From: Myrica gale | Lineage: Eukaryota > Streptophyta > Magnoliopsida > Fagales > Myricaceae | Direction: 5' to 3' | Assembly (NCBI GenBank): GCA_963930655.1 | Contig: OZ005619.1 | Location: 18,871,752-18,935,751, forward strand | DNA length: 64,000 bases | Part shown: positions 47,201-58,039 of the stretch, piece after piece | Layout: every line of letters begins with the position of its first letter | Position numbering within the stretch: the stretch's first letter is position 1 | The notes under the pieces: generated by a model | The model's input: the letters and a program-made list of their open reading frames with translations, nothing else | What the model was told of the DNA's origin: nothing | Databases searched by the model: none | Program-made: the position numbers and the translations under genes

Positions 47201-50090
47201 CTTCTGTTGTATTAATCCCAGGGGGGCTATGACCATGTAATTGGTACCTCAGAGCGTGGCCGGATTGTTAATTCATCAGATCTTACTCTACCTGCCTTCA
47301 GGTGTGTTTCTGTTTTATGTAAGATTGTTTTTGTTGGATGCTATGAGTATAAATTCCTTTAGTTGGCTGCTCTTTAGTGACTAGAGGTCATATTGCACTC
47401 TATAGAATATGTAAATGGTTGCTCTTTTAGGTACTGCTCAATTAGCAGGTGGACTCATAATGTTGGCAGTACAAAATATCAGCTATTGAAAGAGTTAAAG
47501 AACCTCTGATCTATAGAAAAGCTTTATAAGGGCCAAAAAACAAAACATTCGTGAGAATTAGAAGAGATGCATATGGAACGCTGTCTCCTTGGCCTTGACT
47601 ACTATATGTTACATAATATACATGAAAAAGGGGAAGAACGGAGATAGTCTTTCTGCTTGTTTAATAGGTTCGGAGGGAAAGTGAATGGGAGGAAACTGTA
47701 AAGGTTAACCTTTTTTTCCCCATAAGTAGCAGAAATTTTATTCAAAAAGGGAGACAGCCTGGTGCAGGGGGTGCAGGGGAAGTGTTCAAGAAGGTGATAG
47801 AATTAAAAAAACACATGAAGAAAAAGGATTAGAAGAAGAAACACTGCGAAAGGCATAGTTGCAATCACAAAACTTTTTCAAAAAGATTCAGTTGACAAAA
47901 CCTTGTACTCCCCATGCTCTAAAGCCTGACTTTTACTTTCCTTCAAAATAGTCCACATTCAGCACAATGGAACAGCCATCCCAAAACTAATTTTACATCA
48001 AGCAATTATTGATTTTTCCAACACTCGAACAAGTCATAAATTGTCTTAGGCATCGCGCCACTGCACTTTGAATGATTTTTTTTATAAGTAAGACTATTAT
48101 TAAAGAAAAAGAAAGCTAATAGTACAAGAGACTATACTGACAAAAACTAAAGCAAACACGCTAAAACTGAGAAAATCAGAAAAATACGCAAAGGGGCAGC
48201 CTAAAACCGAATTAGCCCACAAAAACAAGGAATGCAACAAAGAACCCCCCAAACGAGCCATAGACACAGCCTTGTCTTCGAAACATCTTTCATTCTTTTC
48301 CCTCCACAAACTCCACCAAATGTAAGCCGGAATCATCTTCCAAATGACCAACGCAATGAGATTCTCAAACTTCCTCCTCCAACAACGCAAAACATCCACT
48401 ACCTTCCTAGGCATAATCCAATCATAGTTAAGAATGCTCAACACCTGCCCTCACAGTCCTTGAGGCACCGAGCAATGCAGAAAGATATGATCAACCGTTT
48501 CTCCATCGCTCTTGCATAAGTAGCTCCACTCAGTCACACAAACACCCCTTCTCTTTAAGTTGTCAATGGTCAAAATATTCCCATAAGTGGCCTCCCAAAC
48601 AAAGAAAGCTACTCGAGGGGGAACCCAATTCCTCCAACAAAGATGCCAAGGGAAAGACCCATTGGAGCCCTCCAGAAGCAAAGCATACAACGATTTCACT
48701 GAGAAGACATCACTCTTAGAACCCCTCCAAAGCATTTTATCCTCACCCCCTCTCCTACTCCAATAATAGAGTAAAAGAATAAAACTCCGAAAGAACTTTC
48801 ATCTCCCAATCGTTAATCATCCTATCAAAGTGAACATCTCACACAACCACTCCAGATCTCAGCTCCATACAATCAGCCACCCAAGCGTCCTTCCTACTAG
48901 CAAGAGAAAATAACATAGGAAACTCCTCACTCAAGGGTCTAACCCCACACCACTTGTCGTGCCAAAACTGAATTCGGGAACCGCTCCCCACAACAAACCT
49001 TATATGTTCCCTGAAAAAGTTTCATCCTTTGCTAATGTTTTTCCACAAACCCACTCCGTAAGAACCCTGAACCACCAAAGTGCTCCAACCTCCCTCCTCA
49101 CACCCATATTTCACCGTAATAACTGTCTTCCACAAACTGTCTCTTTCATGGCAAGAATATATATGTTGATTATACGCATTAGTTTACCCATGATGCTTGT
49201 TAATCATGTTAAGAATATAAATCTTGGTTATGTACACATTAGTTTACCTGTGATACTTGTTAATCTGATGTATGTATAACTTCACAGGCATCTGCTGATT
49301 GCTTTTGGTGGGCTTGCTGGGTTGGAAGAGAGCATTGAAGAAGATAATTCGTTAAAGGTATTTTACTACATGAAAATTACTCGAACACGAACATGTTTCC
49401 AGAAAATACCAATTGATTTTGGTAACATGATGTTTCCAGTTGTATCCTCCTGGAAAAGATGCTATAAAACAGAAAACTGAGAACTTCAAGTAATCTGTTT
49501 AATGCTTCCCACTGAGATGGTAGTACTCAGTTTCTTGCGACGCAAGGAAGAGAATCGGTTTCGAAATGCATTTGCTCTTTTCTTATTTTTTATCTCCAGT
49601 ACAATTTACCCTGCTTATCCTTGATCTCGCATGATAAAATGTGCTAGAGATTTGGTTGGTATATTTAGTAACAGTGGAATCTTGGACTTGCTGGTAAATC
49701 TGTTTAATTGTATGACTTCACATTGCTCGAGCCACAGCTTGTAGTTGCTAGTTCATCAACTAAAAGATGGGGGAAAAAAAGAATAGTATACTTAATATTG
49801 TTAATGTAATTTCTTTTCTCCCATATTGCTTTCAGGGTAAAAATGCACAAGAGGTATTTGATTCCTACTTGAATACTTGTCCAAATCAGGGGAGTCGAAC
49901 AATTCGAACAGAGGTACTCCTTTATTCTCCATCCGTCAGTTTCCCCAATAAGAAAAAGAAAAAATAATTCTTATCTAAGTGACTCATGATGTTGCTCAAT
50001 TTGCATCTCTATGGATAGGAAGCGATTTTTATCTCTCTTCAGTATTTCCGTGAGCCCATAAGCCGAGCATTGCAGAGAGTGGCCATCTAA
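44243..50090 (+). CDS. SPOUT1: SPOUT-domain RNA methyltransferase, C9orf114/CENP-32 type
   Basis: Complete 11-exon gene, 361 aa (human SPOUT1 is about 376). Exons: 44243-44482, 44609-44656, 44855-45025, 45138-45204, 45831-45892, 46634-46712, 46996-47114, 47222-47301, 49288-49357, 49836-49913, 50019-50090; all in frame. N terminus is basic with a Lys run (about residues 36-46) encoded by AAG/AAA repeats, plausibly nuclear targeting. The conserved core has LAGQIARAATIFRIDE, LRYLETPQYLRKTLFP, LPPLDAPHHLR, GYDHVIGTSERG, LLIAFGGLAGLEESI and GSRTIRTEEAIFISLQYF; the last segments form the knotted SAM-binding fold of SPOUT enzymes. The human protein is linked to kinetochore/spindle function and RNA methylation; the plant substrate is unknown to me. 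Arabidopsis At5g19300 is, from memory, the counterpart. Confidence 0.92.
48073..49145 (-). mobile_element. 5'-truncated LINE in intron 8 of the SPOUT1 gene
   Basis: On the minus strand the sequence encodes the C-terminal zf-RVT part of a plant L1-type LINE: FSVKSLYALLLE, then FPWHLCWRNWVPPRVAFFVW, NILTIDNLKRRGVCV, CKSDGETVDHIFLHCSVP, then KMIPAYIWWSLWREKNERCF. It ends in an A-rich tail at about 48075-48082 (T-run on the plus strand). Upstream coding sequence is broken by several stops and frame changes, and the reverse transcriptase and endonuclease are absent. No target duplication was recognised. A second poly-T-headed piece at about 47711-48070 may be another LINE 3' end. Confidence 0.8.
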
Positions 50091-51976
50091 ACCTACCTCA
50101 AGTCAACTAGCAGCTTAATATATGTAACTTTGGTGATTGTTGTCTTAGTTGGTGGAAATTCTCATTTCAGTCACCAGATCCTACAGATGAATTCCAACCG
50201 CATGGAATGTCGAGGACTACCCAAAAGAGGCATTATCCCCATCTGTCATTTCGGTTTTAACCTAACTGGTCGTGGGGCTCGAGCATTACAAATTCAGGTC
50301 CCTTGTTTAAGAGCTCTACAGGAATGTTGTATCATAACGACTCATTTTCTTTGATTTCCTTTCCTACCTACAACTGCTGGCTGAAGAACACTTAAAGGTT
50401 GCTATCATCAGACTACTGCAGAATGATCTTTAGGCTTAATATCCCGGGAGTTAGGACCCAAAAGTTTTAAATTGATCAGATGGATGATATTTGATTAATG
50501 TGCTTTAATGTGATGGTGGAGTGAGGTCCAAGAAGTTGTATAATAAAAAAGTGTTCCAAACAGATGGCTGACAGTAAGCCGTGGATTATAGCATTTTAGA
50601 ATGTCTTTCAAACTTGTTACGGCGACAAGAATTGCCTTCACAAGTCAAAATGTTGCTTTAATGTGATGGTGGAGTGAGGTCCAAGAAGTTGTATAATAAA
50701 AAAAGTGTTCCAAACAGATGGCTGACAGTAAGCCGTGGATTATAGCATTTTAGAATGTCTTCCAAACTTGTTACGGCGACAAGAATTGCCTTCACAAGTC
50801 AAAATGTTGCTTTAATACATTTTCACAATGGCTACAGTGACGACTCAAATCTTCGACCCAGTAAAATGTCTTCCAATATTTTGTACTTTATATAAAAGTG
50901 ATTAGTTGAGTAAAAAATACAATGGCAATTGCCTCATAAGCCTGAAAAACAAAGTTGAAAATATAATGCTCTGTATGTAAGTGTTCACGAAGACCAAAAT
51001 TTTTAATTATATTTTAGGAGATGCATATGAACTGACATGGTAAAGATGCTTCGCTCCCGTCCTGTCAGCACTAGATTTCAAACCTATTGCAGCAATATAT
51101 AGCTGGCCTTTACAAATGAAACAATACCCTCATAAATCTACCTTTTCACACTCGACAAGGAAGTATGAAAACAATTTTCAAAGGTATTAATCTTTTAACC
51201 GTCAAATTTGTGTTAGGTGATATTTTTTCTGATTTTATGTACTTTTCCGAGATCCAAATGTTGAAATTGTGATAGACAAGACATAATGTTCATCCTACTA
51301 ACACTACATTTTTATATCAATAGTCAAAATCTTATGAAAAATATTATGTATTTCTAGGTATTTTTATATCCCAAGATGTAACTCTGATTTATTAGCTTGT
51401 AACAACGATAATCAATTTTTAGACTTCAATGAGTTTTTTTATGAGCGTGATACATTATTGTGGAGAAATAAGTTCGTGGTTTGGAAATATAACCGAGAAC
51501 TAAACAGTTCATATATTTGTTCATTTCTATTTAGGTTTCTCATTGTTGGACTGTAAGGATCGGGAATCCTTGCCGTAATAAATTTTCCCCTCGTTGTTAA
51601 AAGAAGGAACGACAACAGGGCAGTTACAATAGCGCGCAAGGACCCAGGCGGCACTTCCGATATTCGCAGGATTAATTCCGTCATATGGGACAAAAGTAAA
51701 GCCGTGTTTGGTCAAAACAAAATGATAAAGAGTACCCTCCCGTAACTCGACCCCTATTCTTCTCCTAATCTCGAGTGAGCGCCGAACAGAGAGAGAGGGT
51801 ACAATGAAAATTTTAGTGTTGTTAAAGTTTTAGGTATTGAGTTTAGTGAAAAAGTGAAGAGAGGTAATTTTTTATATTTTTTGTAGTGAAAAGTAATGAT
51901 TTAATGGGAAGAGAGAGATTATATTATAATATTTTATTGTGTTAAAATTTTAGAAGGCGTAAAATTTTACAATGCA
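50091..51976. other. SPOUT1 3' UTR and original upstream region of the remodeller gene
   Basis: 50091 to about 50400 is likely the SPOUT1 3' UTR. 50501-50810 is a tandem duplication (separate entry). From about 51430 the sequence would be the promoter of the SWI2/SNF2 gene before the MULE inserted, including a GAGAGAGAG stretch at 51791. No gene was identified. Confidence 0.45.
50501..50810. repeat. Tandem duplication, period 153-154 bp
   Basis: TGCTTTAATGTGATGGTGGA at 50501 and 50654, with the copies nearly identical through AAGCCGTGGATTATAGC and CAAGTCAAAATGT. One extra A in an A-run and one C/T difference separate them. A third TGCTTTAAT begins at 50808 and then diverges. Confidence 0.92.
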
Positions 51977-51985
51977 AAATAATAA

Positions 51986-52159
51986 GGCTTAAATGCACCT
52001 ACAGTCCTTGTGGTATGACAATGTTGCAAATATATCCCTGAGGTAAGAAAAGTTGCAAATATGTCCCTGTGGTATGTTTTCCGTTAAATATATGTCCTTC
52101 CGTCAGTCTCCGTTAAAAACACTAACTGGAGTTGATGATGTGGCAAGTTTAAGCCACGT
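51986..52159. repeat. Left MULE terminal inverted repeat (174 bp)
   Basis: Runs from GGCTTAAATGCACCTACAG to AAGTTTAAGCCACGT. Compared with the right arm it differs at TACAG/TACCG, TCCCTG/TCTCTG and CTGGA/CTGTA. It also contains internal near-repeats of GTTGCAAATAT(A/G)TCCCTG. Confidence 0.95.
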
Positions 52160-52722
52160 GGCATTATGAAAAATTTTCTTCCCGCTATTCAAAAGTAAAT
52201 GGTGTCGTATACCCATCCTCCAGTAAGTATCCCCCCCAACAACTCTCAAATCTCCCCCTTGCAAACCCTAGCTCGTCCCCAACTCGCATTTCCACCTCTG
52301 TGACTGATTAGCTCAATCAAAGTCCCTAGTTCTAAAGCTAAAGCCATGAAGCACTCTTCGTGATTCAAAGCGAAGAAACTGAGTGCTTTTTTTCCTCCCG
52401 AATCACTTCAACGCATGTATATGTGGGACGAGATGGCAGAAATGTCATTAGAACATTTGAAGAGCGATGTTTTTGTGTATGTTTCAGGTCGTTTGGGGTC
52501 TTTTACGAAGCTTCAGGAGGATGGTACGGTTTTTTTATTGTTTTTTTTTTCGGTGGGGGTTCAGATGGAAATTAAAGCAATTCTCCATATCAAATAGTTT
52601 GTACTATTTCGCATCAAATACGATTCCCTACTACAGGACAAAATTACAAGAAAAAGATTCTTTTTAACATAACTAAGTAAATGATGTTTTGGTGGCATTG
52701 GGGTGATTCCCATTGTTTATCT

Positions 52723-52817
52723 CTTCATATGACTGCTCATTTAGGAAGTGTCTTCCACATGTTTAACCTTGTGTCTAGTTGGGAATTAATTTTCTTTTTG
52801 GGTGCAGTCATATGAAG
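52723..52817. repeat. Small foldback element, 95 bp, inside the MULE
   Basis: Perfect 14-bp inverted ends, CTTCATATGACTGC and GCAGTCATATGAAG. ATCT occurs immediately outside both ends and may be a 4-bp duplication. The inner sequence TTAGGAAGTGTCTTCCACAT reappears inverted at 53410-53466. Confidence 0.6.
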
Positions 52818-53404
52818 ATCTGGGGTTCGGGTTTCTAAGGAGTGGCGGGAAATTAAAATCTAGATTTAGGCTGGCTTCACTTTGTTCAATGGTTGAGGGC
52901 TGTTATTCATATCTATGTTTATGACTTCATCCATCTCTATCTTTTCAGTATTGGTTCATTTTCATTAGCAGATAAAGTAATTTGGATGCTCTGAGTCAAA
53001 TTTTAAGAGTAATTTCTTTTTGGGCTTTTTAAAGTATTTTTTGTTCTATTTGAGATCGCAGTGGTTGTGCTTATTTTATCTAGAATTGTGTCTTTGATGT
53101 TTTAATTTGAAGAACACCTCAATAAGAGTGTTAGAGATGCGGATGAAACTTAAACTACTTATTTTCCTTCATGCTGTGTTTTTGTCTTTAGACTTCACAT
53201 TATTTGATGTTTATTGTTATTGCTTGCTAGATTCCACTGTCATCGGAATATGAGCATTTGAAAAACTGCCCATCGTCCTCAAGGCGGATCATAGTGATGA
53301 ACAATATGGACCTTGCAAATCGGTCCCAAATTAAGGTGGGCATCTTGCTTCATTTCTCTGTTTTTTGCTCCTGTTTTCTAGGCTATTTAGTTATCACGCA
53401 CCTT

Positions 53405-53495
53405 AGACACTTCCTAAATGAGCAGTCATATGACACAAGGTTAAACATGTGGAAGACACTTCCTAAATAGGAAGTGTCTTCATATGACTGCACCT
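53405..53495. repeat. Rearranged inverted copy of the 95-bp foldback, with palindrome
   Basis: Contains the reverse complement of the 52727-52770 block (AAGGTTAAACATGTGGAAGA...) plus a direct CTTCATATGACTGCACC. A perfect palindrome at 53452-53481 has 14-bp arms GAAGACACTTCCTA / TAGGAAGTGTCTTC separated by AA. Confidence 0.7.
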
Positions 53496-54070
53496 TAGAC
53501 CTTTAACCTCTTCTGATGTTGTAGATGTGATGGATTGAGGGCAACAATTTTTTTCCCAGTTTCAAGACATATTGCACAACCTCTATCTTAATAACCAAAT
53601 TGTTTGTTCTGTTTAGGTCCCCGTTGAAGAGTTAAATTATGTCAGCAAAGGTAGTCAAGGGCCAACTAGCGAAGGAGAGGAGTTACAATTAGAAGGAAGT
53701 ACGCTTGCTCCCTCTGTTGGAATATGAAGCCCGCAATCATAAGGAGAAAGAGAAGCTCAAATATTTGTTGGTTGGGTCCTGAGTTTTCTTTCTTTTTTGG
53801 AATGGGTGTGTATATTTGTAAGCCTTGGGTATCTGTGGGCAATTGTAAGCAGTTCTATTGATGTCTATTGTGTTTATAGAATTCAAAACAAATGTTGGAA
53901 CTTTGTAGTAGAAATGCAATGTAACTGATTGTATTCTTTATTTTGGAATGAGTTTGTGTAAGTTTTGGGTTGCAATATATGCAACAAGACTTGTAGACAA
54001 TGTCAACCGCTTATATGCAATGCAATTATGCTGTTCTTTTATGTTACACAGTTGGTCTCTGTAAATTGCA

Positions 54071-54385
54071 AATCTTTAACAGGGTGCAAGCATACATTCA
54101 CCAAATCCATTTGGCATTAATTGAGACAACATAATAATATATGTTACACAATTAAAACAGATGCTTCAATTTGTTACATTCACCAAATCTTTAACAGGGT
54201 GCAAGCATACATTCACCAAATCCATTGCCACTCGATACAAAAAATTGTCCAGCCAATATATGCAACTACCACAACCAAAGACCAAAAACTGTCCTGCCAC
54301 CACAAACCCAACCAAAAAACCAAAAAACTGTCCAGCTCATTCAAACCCAACCACAAACTCAAAAAATTGTCCAGCTTATTCATTG
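54071..54385. repeat. Direct repeat and minisatellite-like region downstream of transposase
   Basis: AATCTTTAACAGGGTGCAAG with CATACATTCACCAAATCCAT occurs at 54071 and about 54186. From about 54238 to 54385 there are four spaced variants of AAAA(C/T)TGTCC(A/T)GC with CAAACCCAACC words between, an imperfect repeat of about 40-45 bp. Inside the MULE, 3' of the transposase. Confidence 0.65.
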
Positions 54386-54660
54386 AGTGGCCCATGCTCT
54401 CTCGACACCTTTAGCACGCCTTGCAAAAATACGTTCTGGTTGTGTTTCCTGCATGCATAGTAATTTTTTCTAATCAGATGATGTTTCAAACTTAAGATTA
54501 AGTAAGGTAGGATTAATATTCTTACCTGGCTCCCACGACTCCTCAAGACATTAATGACTTGCTCATTATCAACAGGTTGAGTTATTCCCCTAGTTCTGAC
54601 TTGGGGACATTCATTGGCTCCGGATGTGCCCTCTCCATTAGCACGCTACAATGACGTGCG

Positions 54661-56634
54661 TTAGTGAAGAACCGATGAATTTTTTCTATTAACTATAGAA
54701 ACATAAAGTATGAAGTTCCTTACATTTCTCGGCTTCGTTTTCTTTGTGTATGGTTTTGAGGGATATTTTCGTTCCCCAGGCTTTGGGGGTAACTTACACC
54801 TCCTTGCATTATGTCCAATTGCTCCACACCTCCCACACTTTGTTATATATCCACGCCTTGACACTCGTCCAGGGGGGGTGGAGGCTCATCCTCGGCTCTC
54901 CGCCTTGACATCTTTGGACGTCCTGCCCTTGGCCTTATCAGTGGTGGCTGAGTAGGGGGATCTTCATTTACACGTGGCCATAATTCAGGACCCGACATCC
55001 CTTGGATAGACAATGCATACGTCCGTCGATAGGTATCAATTCGGTAGTAGTTGTCCACGAACTCCTCAGGCTGTCTTCGGGAGAAATAAATGGCAGAAAC
55101 GGCATGTGCACACGGGATGCCATTCAGCTGCCATCTCCCGCATGTGCAAGTTCTTTCAACAGTGTTCACTACCCTTCTTTCTTCAGTATGGTGATCAACC
55201 TCAAATTCTACCCCGTTCCCCCATCTACATATGAAATGGCTACCGAATTCCTTATTCTTCTCCAATTTTTCTTGGATCCGCGGACAAATATCAAAGGTTG
55301 CCTTCTCAATTCCAACTCGTTTTCCATAGAAACGATTCATTAGCATCCGTCTGATTATCTCCATCATACTCAAAAGTGGCTTATCTCTCGCCTCAAGCAC
55401 CCATGCGTTAAAGGTCTCCGCAATATTGTTAAGAAGCATGTCACTCTTACAGTGCGTTGAGAAAGCGTGTCGGGACCAAGCCTTGGGAGGGATCAAGGAT
55501 AAATAGTGATGGGCAGCTCCGCTTAATGCCTCCATCTCCTTCATGTGTTTCTCAAATGCGACAGCATTTGAGGCCTTCGCACACTTCCATAGCACCTCCT
55601 TATATGCTTGCCCTTTCCACCCATATTTCTTCATATTTGCGTGCAGATGCTTAATGCAATATCTATGTTCCAAATTTGGCACCAATATCTCGAAGGCATC
55701 AAGTAAACCCTAGAAAACAAAAACAATATGCAATATGTTTAGATAGGGAACCAAACAGATATGAATATTACAAAAATGACTCTGGAAAAATGTAATCCTA
55801 TGACTGAAAATAGTAGATATACCTTCTGACGGTCAGATATGAATACCCATTGTCGAGTATCAAACACACCAACATCGTCCAATAATGACTCTAGAAACCA
55901 AACCCAAGACGCCTTACACTCATTCTCGCATACAGCGTATGAGATAGGGAACATATCATCATTCCCGTCCTTAGCAACCGCACAAAACAATTGACCACCA
56001 TATGGTCCCTTCAAATGGCACGCGTCCACTGATATGACAGGTCTACAACCCGCCAAAAATCCCGCTCTACATGCACCCAGACGAACGTACATTCTTTTGA
56101 ATAAAGGACCTTCTCTATGAACGATAGCGGTGCTCCCAGGATTAAATCTTGACACTGCAGCAGCATAATCATAGCACTTATTATACTGCTCTGCATGGCT
56201 CCCGTTAACAATCTTTAATGCCAACTTTAGTCCCCTATAGGCCTTGAATTTAGATACACCAACCATCCAATCTCTACGAATTTCCTCAATAAGTGCAGTG
56301 GTGGTCAAGTGAGGAGTGTCTCTGATCTTCTCCAAATACTGCATTGCTATCCATTTCGCAGTCACAGCCCTATTGATGTAGTGCGTACCACACTCATGTT
56401 TTGACGTCATTGTTTTTATTTGAAACCCACCCCCTCCATTTTCAATGGAGCAATGGATCCTCCACTTGCAGTTCGGTGCCGCGCACTTGGCCGTCACACG
56501 TACCTTGTCACACTTCACGTAATTGAAAGCGAAACCATTCTGAATGCAAAATTGTTGAAGCGCTTTCTTGAATAGTTCAAGATCCTTAAACTTTAACCCC
56601 TCGCATAATTTTAGCCTCCTTCCATATGAAATAT
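54661..56634 (-). CDS. MURA-like MULE transposase
   Basis: Exon up to 56634 (after an AG acceptor) through 55823, intron 55822-55710 (GT/AG), then from 55709 down. The N-terminal part reads DISYGRRLKLCEGLKFKD and LFKKALQQFC, then a MuDR-type zinc-binding region (CAAPNCKWRIHC...HECGTHY). The DDE core has PVISVDACHLKG (first Asp) and WVFISDRQKG (second Asp, across the splice), with the Glu probably in FEKHMKEMEAL; CIKHLHAN fits the conserved C2H motif. A SWIM zinc finger follows (CTCGRWQLNGIPCAHAV). In a C7 run near 54880 the frame slips: one frame ends in a stop at 54843, while the next carries the C-terminal CCHC knuckle CGRCGAIGHNARRCK. One base fewer in that run would restore the usual PPPPGR-type linker, so it is a true frameshift or a homopolymer error. 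The 5' exon(s) are not resolved. Confidence 0.85.
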
Positions 56635-57791
56635 CTGGAATCAGTACTCATTCCTTCAAACTCATCATCAGCACCTCCATCACCTTCAAACTCATCATCA
56701 GTACTCATTCCTTCAAACAATTTACTAAATAGCTGCTAAAAAATTTAAAAATGTGATAAATTGACTAAAAATTAACAATATAAGAAGATAATAAATTGAC
56801 TGAAGCACTAATAATAAATTGACTAAAAGTTAACAATATAAACAATGCATTGTAAACTCAACTACAAATAGGAAGCCAAGACCACAAATTAAGAATACTT
56901 TTTAAATCCATAGTTTACGTTATTCTGTTGTGATTATATTCTGCAATGACTAATCCAGCGGGTTGTCTCGTTCCTTCTTATACGTGGATAGCAACTAAAT
57001 AGGAAGCCGAGACCACGAGGGAAACATTTAAACAAACAATATCAAGACAAACCCACGTGCAGTTATTGAATCTGAAAATTTCAATCAAAACCCAATGTCC
57101 CTACCATGTATGGAAACACTATAAGACAAACCCAACCGAAACACTAGGAAGAAATGGGTCCCTCCACTGTCGAATAAAATACAAAAAGAGCAAGTCCAAT
57201 TTTCACCTTCTCTATAACCTGTATATACTATTATGGGTACCGAATAAACAACAAAAAGAAAGAAAAACAACAAAATTTTTAAGAGTGTCATTGTAGGGAC
57301 GTGGGTTTGTCTAATAGGCACCAAATAAACACCAAATCCAACAATAAAAGTGTGCCTCACAAATTTTGACTGACCTGTATTTCTCCCAAACACTAGCTTG
57401 TAAATTTCTTCTCTAATGAACAAAATTTTCAAGCTCTTCAACGGGGGTTCGGTGCTAGAAACATATCGCAAGAGGGGAAGAAAATTTTGTGGGTAAAGTA
57501 AGAAAGGGTTCGGTAGAGTGATACGAAACAACCCTCTTTTCTCAAATGGGTGTAGGTTCTATGATATTTTCGTTTCTTTAAATTTTTGTTCTTTAAATTT
57601 TCGTTTTTTTAAAAAAAGAAAATAAAATTCGATCAATGTCGTCATGTGATATTTGCGTTATTTAAATTTGCGTTCTTTTTGTTTTACATTTTAAAAAAAT
57701 CAATCTATATGGCATCATTTGATGACTGGGCAATGTTAGTGCTGCCAATGGTGGGCCCAAGGAGACACACGGCCTAATTTGATTCGTGCTG
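56635..57791. other. MULE 5' region upstream of the transposase core
   Basis: Contains a short tandem repeat of an acidic coding word (DDEFEG, seen as TCAAACTCATCATCAG on the plus strand, about 56647-56714) in a frame different from the core exon, perhaps an N-terminal exon. The remainder is AT-rich with no other recognised coding sequence. Confidence 0.45.
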
Positions 57792-57965
57792 ACGTGGCTT
57801 AAACTTGCCACATCATCAACTACAGTTAGTGTTTTTAACGGAGACTGACGGAAGGACATATATTTAACGGAAAACATACCACAGAGACATATTTGCAACT
57901 TTTCTTACCTCAGGGATATATTTGCAACATTGTCATACCACAAGGACGGTAGGTGCATTTAAGCC
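57792..57965. repeat. Right MULE terminal inverted repeat (174 bp)
   Basis: Inverse of 51986-52159. It lies immediately upstream of the remodeller gene, so it now forms the sequence from 74 to 247 bp before that gene's ATG. Confidence 0.95.
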
Positions 57966-58039
57966 AAATAATAATTTCCTATATAATTTTTCAAATATCT
58001 GTTACGGGACCGTTGGGGAGGCTCCCGCCACGGCGTGTC
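57966..58039 (+). promoter_or_regulatory. Residual leader of the remodeller gene between MULE and ATG
   Basis: Only 74 bases, of which the first nine are the target duplication, separate the MULE end from the start codon. The stretch begins AT-rich (TTTCCTATATAATTTTTC, a TATA-like word at 57981-57986) and then becomes GC-rich. Either transcription starts here or in the MULE arm, or the original promoter lies 6 kb away beyond the MULE. Confidence 0.55.

Larger units (their letters stand above)
52415..53727 (+). pseudogene. OSB-like (organellar ssDNA-binding protein) fragment inside the MULE
   Basis: 52415-52523 reads MYMWDEMAEMSLEHLKSD, VFVYVSGRLGSFTKLQEDG up to a GT donor. 53617-53727 follows an AG acceptor, reads VPVEELNYVSKGSQGPTSEG and ends in TGA. 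The pairing of an (I/V)YVSGRLGSxTK strand with a later V.ELNYV strand resembles the OB-fold of plant OSB/SSB-like proteins that bind organellar DNA. A further open exon-like block at 53231-53335 (IPLSSEYEHLKNC..., joins in frame to the last) I do not recognise. The first block does not join in frame to either later block, so it is likely a broken capture. No transit peptide is visible. The OSB assignment is from memory of the motif. Confidence 0.45.
51986..57965. mobile_element. 6.0-kb Mutator-like element (MULE) with transposase
   Basis: 5980 bp bounded by 174-bp terminal inverted repeats (51986-52159 and 57792-57965), starting GGCTTAAATGCACCTAC. The arms are the same length and I count about three mismatches. 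A perfect 9-bp duplication AAATAATAA flanks it (51977-51985 and 57966-57974), as expected for Mutator. It contains a MURA-like transposase on the minus strand and, on the plus strand, sequence resembling an OSB gene. Arm identity implies a recent insertion. It is a potentially autonomous design, though the transposase has at least one apparent frameshift. Confidence 0.95.

Noticed and set aside
48232-49279. Plus-strand open frames in SPOUT1 intron 8
   Set aside because: They are antisense to the truncated LINE; the minus strand carries the recognisable zf-RVT sequence.
55002-55654. Plus-strand open frames over the transposase
   Set aside because: Antisense shadows of the MULE transposase, whose catalytic and SWIM motifs are on the minus strand.
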